A stretch of 6,239 nucleotides of DNA from Candidatus Sifarchaeum subterraneum (lineage in GTDB: Archaea > Asgardarchaeota > Sifarchaeia > Sifarchaeales > Sifarchaeaceae), in the NCBI GenBank assembly GCA_016292335.1, contig JAECRX010000266.1, positions 1-6,239 on the forward strand, read 5' to 3'. This document shows, one piece after another, positions 1-5,275 of the stretch. Numbering within the stretch: position 1 is the first letter of the stretch; every line of letters starts with the position of its first letter. Below the pieces are notes generated by a model. That model made no database searches, was not told the DNA's origin, and saw nothing but the letters and a program-made list of their open reading frames with translations. Position numbers and translations under genes: made by a program.

Positions 1-52
1 GCAAGTATCTGGGGTTCATATAAATCTCAATAAGCCTTTTGACAAATTTCAC
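1..52 (-). CDS. Possible 5' end of a small protein gene running off the left edge
   Basis: On the minus strand a frame opens with GTG at 52-50, directly after an in-frame TAA, and stays open to the window edge. It also contains an ATG at 19-17. The 17 complete codons read as a basic, amphipathic stretch (MKFVKRLIEIYMNPRYL if GTG is used). An AT-rich TATA-like stretch at about 64-76 lies 12-25 nt upstream of GTG, so a leaderless or short-leader transcript starting near here is conceivable. There is no convincing SD. Only 52 nt are visible, the composition is very AT-rich and no family can be recognised. It may be chance. Confidence 0.22.
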   Translation of the reverse strand, partial: MKFVKRLIEIYMNPRYL

Positions 53-128
53 TTTTTAAATGTATATGTATAAAAAAATTTTTTGATGCCTTACTAGTGG
101 TCCATCAAGCTCGAAAAAATAAGTATTT

Positions 129-257
129 TTAATATTTTTTCTGGTGTTTCTTAAACTCCTCATAATATTTCAAAACTAAAGACGAAAGGAAATTTTTTGG
201 TAATCTCTTCCAAAAGCTTCTGACCTTCTCAAAGAAACAATATGCAAGAAAATTCAA
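129..257 (-). CDS. Possible 42-residue basic small protein downstream of the Roadblock gene
   Basis: An open frame with a TTG start at 257-255 and a TAA at 131-129 follows the Roadblock gene on the same strand. The predicted peptide is rich in Lys and aromatic residues; it has a central FEKVRSFWKRLP segment and ends in an amphipathic helix-like YYEEFKKHQKKY. There is no ATG or GTG in frame and no SD ahead of the TTG, which argues against a real gene. In favour are the plausible residue mix and the co-directional position 17 nt after the Roadblock stop. No family is recognised. It could equally be the 3' untranslated region of the operon. Confidence 0.15.
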   Translation of the reverse strand: MNFLAYCFFEKVRSFWKRLPKNFLSSLVLKYYEEFKKHQKKY

Positions 258-261
258 AGTT

Positions 262-272
262 AAATAAAAGAA
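262..272 (-). terminator. Possible U-rich terminator after the gelsolin-like/Roadblock operon
   Basis: Immediately after the Roadblock TAA the minus strand reads TTCTTTTATTT. Archaeal transcription often ends at such U-rich tracts without a hairpin. No stem-loop precedes it. In a region this AT-rich the assignment is weak. Confidence 0.25.
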
Positions 273-274
273 GG

Positions 275-655
275 TTAGTCAAGAACACTGGTAATCTTTT
301 TGGCATAGCTACGGAGAACTCGAATGGATAATCCCAAGTTTGTGGCCTCTGTTCCTGCCCCAAACAGAACATGATCTCCAGCATCAGATAATACCAAATA
401 TCCTGTTTTCCCTCGAACGTAAACTTCCCATAAATCTCCCATTCCCATACTTTGCACAGCGGTAGCCCCTGTGCTTAGAACAGCTGCTGAGATAGCGGAT
501 AAAAGATCAGGGTCAACTTCTTTTACCGATGCAAAAGCAACTTTAATTCCTTCTTTTGTGAAAAGAGCGAGGGCGTCTAATTCGGCTAGCATAGTTACTT
601 CTTTAAGAAGCTTGATGAGATTTTTCTCGGTTTCGGGTTCTAAACTTGCACTCAT
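275..655 (-). CDS. Roadblock/LC7 domain protein
   Basis: A 126-residue protein consisting of one Roadblock/LC7 domain. The pattern is typical: an N-terminal helix (about residues 8-25), a strand with the LALFTKEGIKVA hairpin (29-40), a long Ala/Ser-rich helix (about 48-66, SAISAAVLSTGATAV), then strands through YVRGKTGYLVLSD and HVLFGAGTEATNLGL, and a final helix (109-121). There is no signal peptide or membrane segment, so it should be cytoplasmic. In characterised systems these domains dimerise and bind small Ras-like GTPases as activators (MglB) or scaffolds (Ragulator, dynein light chain). No GTPase gene is in the window, so the partner is unknown. ATG at 655-653 is preceded by AAGGAA at 667-662, 6 nt away. 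The gene begins 12 nt after the gelsolin-like gene ends, so the two are almost certainly cotranscribed. The family call is strong; the role is inferred. Confidence 0.88.
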   Translation of the reverse strand: MSASLEPETEKNLIKLLKEVTMLAELDALALFTKEGIKVAFASVKEVDPDLLSAISAAVLSTGATAVQSMGMGDLWEVYVRGKTGYLVLSDAGDHVLFGAGTEATNLGLSIRVLRSYAKKITSVLD

Positions 656-667
656 CTTTCATTCCTT

Positions 668-1633
668 CTATTTTTCTTCTTCCAGTAGTTCGAAAAATTT
701 TGCGAATTCACCTAAACTCCTTTTCATTTCGAAATAGATGGTGTCACCATCGACTATTTCTTCGGTTTCAGTTTCTTTTAAGAATTCGACTGCTAGAATA
801 GTTCCATCTTCTTCAACAAGGACTCTAGGAGTGTAGCCCTCTGCAAAGTACGGCCCTTCGATTGGTGCATCAACTCTGCTTAAAACCTCTTCGATCATTT
901 TTTTACCAAAGAACTCCATTGGTATCTCCGCAACTCCATAAATGTCTGTTCCAATGATTACGAGTTCTCTTCTGAATCCAGGTGGAAGCTCCATAGCTTT
1001 AATTCTTTTAATAACCTTTTTTGCGTCTAAAGCTGGTGTAACTTCAGGTTTTGGCGGTTCAATTGGCTTTAGTGGCACATCAGGTCTTGGTGGCTCAACG
1101 GGCTTCGGTGGAGCAGGAATTTCTTCGGTTTTTAATTCTGACTTTAAAACTTCTTCAAGTTCATATATTTTTTCTTCCTCTTCTTCCAAAGGTGGAGATA
1201 CTGAAGGAGCTAATTCAACTGCTTTCTTAAATATCTCGGTAACTTTTTCTTCTATTACTGGTGCCTCCTCTGGAGGCTTGACGGTAATAGGTTCTGGCTC
1301 CACAGGAGGAGGCATTTCTACAGGTGGTATTATACCTGGTCTCTCAAGCAATGTTTCATCAAAGATGGCTTCAAAGTCGTCAGTTTCTGAACCTTGGTCA
1401 ATGGTTTTTAGCTTGAAATGGAATCCATATTCTCTTCTTAATAAAGAACCTAGACGTGCACCAATGAATTTTTTTCGAACAGAAGATTTTTCACCTTTCC
1501 AAATCCAAATATTTCTACGGGGAATGTCAATGATGCAAATGACTCTATCTTCTTTTAGCTCGGTTTTGGACAGCGAGATTTCCGTTTTCTCTCCTTCGTC
1601 AGTCACACTATAGATTTTTTTGTCTGCTTCCAT
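668..1633 (-). CDS. Gelsolin-like domain protein with Pro/Glu-rich linker and unknown C-terminal domain
   Basis: A 321-residue, three-part acidic protein. Residues 1-95 read as a single gelsolin/villin-type repeat: a strand RVICIIDIP (30-38), the signature strand NIWIWKGEKSSVRKKFIGAR (41-60) resembling the 'IYIWxGxxSS..K..A' core of gelsolin repeats, a helix, then FKLKTIDQGSETDDFEAIF (73-91). Residues 96-202 form a low-complexity linker with PPVE/PPKP/PPRP runs and an acidic run at 149-154. Residues 203-318 look like a folded alpha/beta domain I do not recognise, with strands ELVIIGTDIYGVAEIP (223-238) and TILAVEFL (278-285). Gelsolin repeats in eukaryotes bind actin and calcium; similar proteins occur in Asgard and some TACK archaea. 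No actin gene is in view, so actin binding is inference. There is no signal peptide or membrane helix. ATG at 1633-1631 has AAGGGA at 1646-1641. It is first in the operon with the Roadblock gene. Confidence 0.72.
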   Translation of the reverse strand: MEADKKIYSVTDEGEKTEISLSKTELKEDRVICIIDIPRRNIWIWKGEKSSVRKKFIGARLGSLLRREYGFHFKLKTIDQGSETDDFEAIFDETLLERPGIIPPVEMPPPVEPEPITVKPPEEAPVIEEKVTEIFKKAVELAPSVSPPLEEEEEKIYELEEVLKSELKTEEIPAPPKPVEPPRPDVPLKPIEPPKPEVTPALDAKKVIKRIKAMELPPGFRRELVIIGTDIYGVAEIPMEFFGKKMIEEVLSRVDAPIEGPYFAEGYTPRVLVEEDGTILAVEFLKETETEEIVDGDTIYFEMKRSLGEFAKFFELLEEEK

Positions 1634-1730
1634 TTTTTATTCCCTTTTCTATTAAACATGAAAAATAACTATTAAGTTTTGGGTGGGTAAGTTGAATGTC
1701 GATCCTATTCAGTTTTAGTTACTACCTTAT

Positions 1731-1740
1731 TAAATATAAG
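1731..1740 (-). promoter_or_regulatory. Candidate TATA box for the gelsolin-like/Roadblock operon
   Basis: The minus strand reads CTTATATTTA here, close to the archaeal TATA consensus, with an A-rich AAATTA just upstream (1746-1741) as a possible TFB recognition element. Transcription would start about 25 nt downstream, near 1705-1710, giving a leader of roughly 75 nt before the ATG at 1633. This is sequence inspection only in an AT-rich background. Confidence 0.4.
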
Positions 1741-1771
1741 TAATTTACCCATTTATTTCGAGTGTAAACAT

Positions 1772-1813
1772 AAGAAGTAGTTTTCTTTAGATAATTCTTT
1801 TTCACTACTTCTT
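1772..1813. repeat. 10-bp perfect inverted repeat with 22-nt spacer
   Basis: AAGAAGTAGT at 1772-1781 is the exact reverse complement of ACTACTTCTT at 1804-1813; a T-G wobble could extend the stem by one pair. The 22-nt spacer is T-rich. It lies about 30 nt upstream of the TATA-like box of the minus-strand operon. It could be a hairpin in an RNA or a two-half-site operator; nothing in the sequence decides between them. Confidence 0.5.
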
Positions 1814-1925
1814 GAATTAAAAGGATATGAATAATGATAACTTTGACCTTATCAACATGAGCAAAGAGGTTTAAGTATAGGAAAATCTAATAAATGACCG
1901 AACTTTTTTGGTAATTAAAAAATTT

Positions 1926-2180
1926 CTATAGCACGACTCCCTTTTTCTGGATAGCAATTAGGACACAATATGGATGTTTTCGCATTTCATACTCAGAATA
2001 TCCGTTCTAGATCCTGTTTTTGACACAAGCATCGACTTCGAGTTCCATGGCGCGAATTTTTATGCCCAAATACATTGCATAAAATAACAACGCATGTTGT
2101 GAGCTATTGCATTGGAATAGACTGCTTTTGCCCTCATATCTCTTTCTATACCTTTGAATTATCGGACAGGTTCTATATGA
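1926..2180 (-). pseudogene. Possible decayed coding fragment, family unknown
   Basis: On the minus strand one frame is open from the AT-rich metE promoter region through to a TAG at 2009-2007, then open again for 26 codons to a TAG at 1928-1926. Many codons are of RNY type, and GC is visibly higher than in the flanks. The readable pieces include IIQRYRKRYEGKSS, then ALLFYAMYLGIKIRAMELEV, then after the stop NGYSEYEMRKHPYCVLIAIQ. No plausible start with an SD exists. The RYRKRY and LLFYAMYL pieces loosely recall transposase C-terminal regions, but I cannot support that identification. The opposite strand has a competing 37-codon frame (1974-2087). It is best treated as a possible gene remnant. 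Confidence 0.28.
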
Positions 2181-2185
2181 CCAAT

Positions 2186-2205
2186 ATATTTTTAAATAAA
2201 AATAT
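2186..2205. promoter_or_regulatory. AT-only palindrome over a candidate metE TATA box
   Basis: ATATTTTTA at 2186-2194 and TAAAAATAT at 2197-2205 form a perfect 9-bp inverted repeat with a 2-nt centre. It contains TTTAAATA (2191-2198), a good archaeal TATA-like box that would place the transcript start near 2217-2222. A second candidate, TATAAAAT near 2215-2222, lies downstream, so which box is used is unclear. A palindrome on the TATA box is where an archaeal repressor dimer could block TBP, but AT-rich sequence yields such palindromes easily. Confidence 0.4.
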
Positions 2206-2261
2206 TCATAACAGATATAAAATAAAATAAAAAATATTACTAAGAAGTATAATTATTGATC

Positions 2262-2268
2262 AGGAGGG
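2262..2268 (+). promoter_or_regulatory. Shine-Dalgarno site fixing the TTG start of metE
   Basis: AGGAGGG lies 6 nt upstream of the TTG at 2275. It is an almost ideal match to the 3' end of 16S rRNA, and the first ATG in frame is 48 codons further in, beyond conserved N-terminal motifs. TTG is therefore the start. Confidence 0.85.
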
Positions 2269-2274
2269 TTTATT

Positions 2275-3285
2275 TTGGATCTTCATGGAAAATTAGCAAC
2301 AACGGTAGTAGGAAGTTTTCCACTTGAATCGAGTGTTGAAAATATGGAACGTTCATTAAATGACCAAATTAAGATTAGAATTGACTATCCTTGTTATGGT
2401 CAACTCGATGATATGAATCTCATGTTCCTTGAACCATTAGAGGAGCAAAAATGCGGATTAGAAATAAGAGATGGGCAATGTTGGATCGTAGACGTCCTCA
2501 AAGTACCAAAAGAGCCAGTTGCCTTGGGATATTTGAGCTGGGCTCAAAACTATTTGAAAAATAACGATTTAGAAGAATGGATCACTAAAATCAAGATTCC
2601 CGTGACGGGACCATACACCCTTTCAAGTGTTACTAATGTAACGGACACAATGACTGCTTTACAATCAGAGGATATGATTGAAATATTTGCGGAAATTGTT
2701 CAGAAAATCGCAAAATTTTATGATGAAGCTGGAGCTGCAATAATCACAATTGATGAACCAGTCTTGAATTTTGCAATTGCTGAGATGGGTGTAGATCCGG
2801 AGAGAGTTGTCGATAATCTTAACACTGCATTTAAAGGTATCAAGAACGCTGTACGCTCGACGCATGTGTGTGGAGACATTTTTACGGTAGCGGAACTCTT
2901 GCTCCAGACGGATTCCCAATTCCTGGATCATGAATTCAAGCAGACTCCCACTAATCTGAAAGCTTATTCGAGATCGGACTTAGAAAAATACGATAAAATG
3001 ATAGGCCTGGGGTCGATTATTAGTGCGGTAGATCCCTTGATGTTGCATGAGATAAAAAAAGGTGAACGTCCTGTTGATGACGTTATAGAATCAGTAGATG
3101 AAGTAGAGAAATTCATCTTAGGTGCAGCGGATAGATTTGGAATCGAAAACTTGGTAATAGATCCAGACTGTGGCTTTGGCGGTTTGAAAAGAACTTTACC
3201 AAACGATCAACCTTACTTGATGGTAATGAAAAAGTTAGAAAATATGGTAGAAGCCGTGAAAAAACTTCGGAAAGAATATTTGTAA
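2275..3285 (+). CDS. metE: Archaeal core methionine synthase (MetE catalytic domain only)
   Basis: This 336-residue protein matches the C-terminal catalytic barrel of cobalamin-independent methionine synthase, the size usual for archaeal 'core' MetE and under half of bacterial MetE (about 750). It transfers a methyl group to homocysteine, giving methionine, in the cytoplasm. Motifs in order: TTVVGSFPLESS (9-20), GPYTLSS (112-118), the IDEP motif (159-162) that in MetE contacts the substrate amino group, THVCGD (196-201), DHEF (218-221) and DPDCG (296-300). His197, Cys199, Glu220 and Cys299 correspond to the four zinc ligands that activate the homocysteine thiol, and all are present. The folate-binding N-terminal half is absent, so the methyl donor is probably a methylated corrinoid protein or similar, as proposed for other core enzymes; the window does not show which. 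It is monocistronic, starts at TTG behind a strong SD, and converges with iorA 43 nt downstream. Confidence 0.88.
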   Translation: MDLHGKLATTVVGSFPLESSVENMERSLNDQIKIRIDYPCYGQLDDMNLMFLEPLEEQKCGLEIRDGQCWIVDVLKVPKEPVALGYLSWAQNYLKNNDLEEWITKIKIPVTGPYTLSSVTNVTDTMTALQSEDMIEIFAEIVQKIAKFYDEAGAAIITIDEPVLNFAIAEMGVDPERVVDNLNTAFKGIKNAVRSTHVCGDIFTVAELLLQTDSQFLDHEFKQTPTNLKAYSRSDLEKYDKMIGLGSIISAVDPLMLHEIKKGERPVDDVIESVDEVEKFILGAADRFGIENLVIDPDCGFGGLKRTLPNDQPYLMVMKKLENMVEAVKKLRKEYL

Positions 3286-3320
3286 AACTAATTCAAACTT
3301 TACTCCAGATTAGCTGGGTG

Positions 3321-3328
3321 AAAAAAAA
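3321..3328 (-). terminator. Candidate U-rich terminator of the iorBA transcript
   Basis: A run of eight T on the minus strand follows directly after the iorA TGA stop, matching the U-tract type of archaeal terminator. Beyond it is a weak 4-5 bp hairpin (CCAG at 3305-3308 with CTGG at 3314-3317) in the 43-nt gap shared with the convergent metE. No T-run is seen for metE itself, so its transcript may extend antisense into iorA. Confidence 0.45.
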
Positions 3329-5215
3329 TCAAAGTTCAGTGGATTGAACAATTGCAGATTCTGGGCAAATCTTTGCACATACACCGCACCCAGTGCATAA
3401 CATTTCGTCTATAACTATTTTTTCTTCATTTACAGAAAGAGCTGGGCAACTATAGTTGGATACACATAGATGACAGGATGTACATTTCTCTTCCATTACT
3501 TGGTATGGGATTATCTTTTCTCCTCTCTTTCTCTTCTCCCTGACCTCCAATAATGAACATAAATGTCTAGCTACAATTAGAGAAGGGCCATCATGCTGAA
3601 ATGCTTCTTTTATTGTTTCAATCATAACCCCCAGTTCATAGGGATCAACAACTCTAACAAATTTCACTCCTACCCCTTTAGCTACTTCTTCTATTAAAAT
3701 CCGCTGTGTCGTTCCAGTTAGATTTTTACCAGTGCCTGGGTCTACCTGTAGACCAGTCATTGCAGTAGTATAGTTGTCAAGAACTGTTACTATGATTTTA
3801 GAATTGTTGAAAACTGCATTTATGAGAGCGGGTATTCCAGCATGAAAAAATGTACTATCACCGATTATCGCAAAAACAGGAGCATCAGTCACCTTTGAGA
3901 AACCATTCGCTAATCCTATTGAGCCACCCATACATATTGCCGTGTGAATAGCCTCTAATGGTTTAAAATAGCCTAAAGTATAACATCCTATGTCCCCCGA
4001 AAGAATTGACGGCTTTTGAGAAATTTTAGAAATTGCAACTTTCAAAGCATAGAAAAATGCTGAGTGGCCACATCCAGGGCAAAGTACGGGTGGTCGGGGA
4101 GGAGCTACCACACAAATTTCTTCTTCAGTCTGATTTTCTGAAAAAGCAGGGAGAGATTTACCGGTGAATTTGGCAAGAGCATTTAATACTCTATCAGGAG
4201 TTATTTCGCTAAATCTAGGAACCAGATCTTTTCCAAAGACTTGTATTTTTCTATTTATTTCATTGGAAATAGCATTAACATAAAGTTCGATAAAGGGTTC
4301 CAATTCTTCTACTATCAGAACTTTTTCCACATTTGACAAAAGGTCAATGATTAATTTTCTCGGAGGGGGGTGGGTTATTCCAATTTTGAGCAATGATACT
4401 TCGTCTGCCAAATTCAATGCCTTTAAATAATCTTCCACAAATGCATTTGAAATTCCAGAAGAAATTATACCTAATTTGGATCCGTTGTTTATTTTGAGCC
4501 AATTGAACGGCAAATTGTTTGTGATTTCTTCAATTTCTTTGAAACGTTTAAGTTGTTCTTTTCTCAATGTTCGTGCTATATTTGGAAGAAACGTCCATCT
4601 TGCAATATCGAAATCGAATTCTCCCTTTTTCCAATCTTTATTTATATTACCAAAAATAACATTTCCTCTTGAATGTGATAGCCTTGTTGTTGTTCTTATC
4701 ATTACCAATGTTTTATATTCTTCAGAAAAATCGAAAGCAAATTTTGTCATATCTTTAGCTTCTTGAACATCAGATGGCTCAAAAACAGGAATCAACGCAT
4801 GTCTTGCTAAAAATCTATTGTCTTGTTCATTTTGGCTACTGTAACAGTTTGGATCATCTGCAGAAACTAAAACTAACCCTCCTCTTGCGCCAGAATAGCC
4901 TGCCGTCATAACGGAATCTAGGGCAACATTGAGGCCTACATGCTTCATGACGGCAATTCCTCTGACATCACACATTGAAGCAGCATAGGCAACTTCAAAA
5001 GCCACTTTTTCATTTGTAGACCATTCGACATAAATTTCAGGCCAAGATTCAGATATTGTAAAAAGAGATTCGATTATCTCAGTAGCTGGAGTTCCAGGAT
5101 AACCTGCAGCCACTGAAACGCTTGCTTCTAAAGCACCACGGGCGATTGCCTCATTTCCCATTAATAAAGCAACCTTACCTGAAATATCTTCAGCAATGAT
5201 TGAATTCTTCGACAA
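3329..5215 (-). CDS. iorA: Indolepyruvate:ferredoxin oxidoreductase, alpha subunit
   Basis: A 628-residue protein of normal length for IorA, the thiamine-diphosphate subunit that oxidatively decarboxylates indolepyruvate (and phenyl- or hydroxyphenylpyruvate) with CoA to the aryl-acetyl-CoA, reducing ferredoxin. The N-terminal pyrimidine-binding domain begins with LLMGNEAIARGALE and GYPGTP (38-43) and holds VEWSTNEKVAFEVA (63-76). A middle domain follows (about 245-335). The pyrophosphate-binding domain runs from CPGCGH (379-384) through SGDIGC (406-411) to the GDS...N motif (GDSTFFHAG at 452-460, DN at 480-481). The C-terminus carries two [4Fe-4S] motifs: Cys578/581/584/590 with the IorA-type wider last spacing, and Cys607/610/613/617. 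Start is TTG at 5215-5213, with AAGGAG at 5227-5222 six nt upstream. It is second in the operon, 60 nt after iorB. Exact keto-acid preference cannot be read from the sequence. Confidence 0.93.
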   Translation of the reverse strand: MSKNSIIAEDISGKVALLMGNEAIARGALEASVSVAAGYPGTPATEIIESLFTISESWPEIYVEWSTNEKVAFEVAYAASMCDVRGIAVMKHVGLNVALDSVMTAGYSGARGGLVLVSADDPNCYSSQNEQDNRFLARHALIPVFEPSDVQEAKDMTKFAFDFSEEYKTLVMIRTTTRLSHSRGNVIFGNINKDWKKGEFDFDIARWTFLPNIARTLRKEQLKRFKEIEEITNNLPFNWLKINNGSKLGIISSGISNAFVEDYLKALNLADEVSLLKIGITHPPPRKLIIDLLSNVEKVLIVEELEPFIELYVNAISNEINRKIQVFGKDLVPRFSEITPDRVLNALAKFTGKSLPAFSENQTEEEICVVAPPRPPVLCPGCGHSAFFYALKVAISKISQKPSILSGDIGCYTLGYFKPLEAIHTAICMGGSIGLANGFSKVTDAPVFAIIGDSTFFHAGIPALINAVFNNSKIIVTVLDNYTTAMTGLQVDPGTGKNLTGTTQRILIEEVAKGVGVKFVRVVDPYELGVMIETIKEAFQHDGPSLIVARHLCSLLEVREKRKRGEKIIPYQVMEEKCTSCHLCVSNYSCPALSVNEEKIVIDEMLCTGCGVCAKICPESAIVQSTEL

Positions 5216-5221
5216 AGTAAT

Positions 5222-5227
5222 CTCCTT
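5222..5227 (-). promoter_or_regulatory. Shine-Dalgarno site fixing the TTG start of iorA
   Basis: The minus strand reads AAGGAG ending 6 nt before the TTG at 5215-5213. This supports TTG initiation and independent translation of iorA within the operon. The 60-nt gap to iorB also contains a T7 run (5248-5242), which might let part of the transcription stop between the two genes. Confidence 0.75.
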
Positions 5228-5275
5228 CTTTGAAATTAAAGAAAAAAAGGTGAAGAAATTAAAATGTTTTACTGT

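Larger units (their letters stand above)
1634..2274. other. 641-nt divergent intergenic region
   Basis: This stretch separates the divergently transcribed gelsolin-like operon (minus) and metE (plus). No intact gene or tRNA is visible. From left to right it holds: the SD and leader of the gelsolin-like gene; a TATA-like box at 1731-1740 on the minus strand; a 10-bp inverted repeat at 1772-1813; a patch at about 1926-2180 with clearly higher GC than its flanks and open, codon-like frames; and the very AT-rich metE promoter zone from about 2181. It is long for an archaeal intergenic region, which suggests decayed sequence, an RNA or extended regulation. Confidence 0.8.

Noticed and set aside
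56..163. Minus-strand 35-codon frame starting with ATG at 163
   Set aside because: It overlaps another small frame, lies in very AT-rich DNA, ends in a Phe/Tyr/Ile-rich tail, and lacks supporting motifs. Not enough to call a gene.
471..737. Plus-strand open frame of 88 codons across the Roadblock/gelsolin-like junction
   Set aside because: It is a Ser/Phe-rich shadow spanning two real minus-strand genes, with no family resemblance.
942..1613. Plus-strand open frame of 223 codons opposite the gelsolin-like gene
   Set aside because: It is antisense to the Pro/Glu-rich linker, so it reads as Gly/Ser-rich low complexity, with no SD or recognisable motif. The minus-strand gene has an SD, a domain pattern and an operon partner.
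2007..2009. In-frame TAG read as pyrrolysine within the intergenic fragment
   Set aside because: The reading frame itself is not supported by a start or a known family, and TAG is used as an ordinary stop by the gelsolin-like gene. There is no evidence for amber decoding.
1974..2087. Plus-strand 37-codon frame (ATG at 1974) in the intergenic region
   Set aside because: It has no SD, no family and no neighbour on the same strand within reach. The opposite frame is longer and has the better codon pattern.
1634..2274. tRNA, riboswitch, C/D box RNA or CRISPR array in the long intergenic region
   Set aside because: I looked for acceptor/TPsiC-like patterns, paired C and D boxes, direct repeats with regular spacing and known metabolite-riboswitch cores. 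None was convincing.
2665..2931. Minus-strand open frame of 88 codons inside metE
   Set aside because: It is antisense to conserved MetE motifs including the zinc-binding HVC region. The MetE reading is unambiguous.
4476..4766. Plus-strand open frame of 96 codons inside iorA
   Set aside because: It is antisense to the IorA middle region, without an SD or motif.
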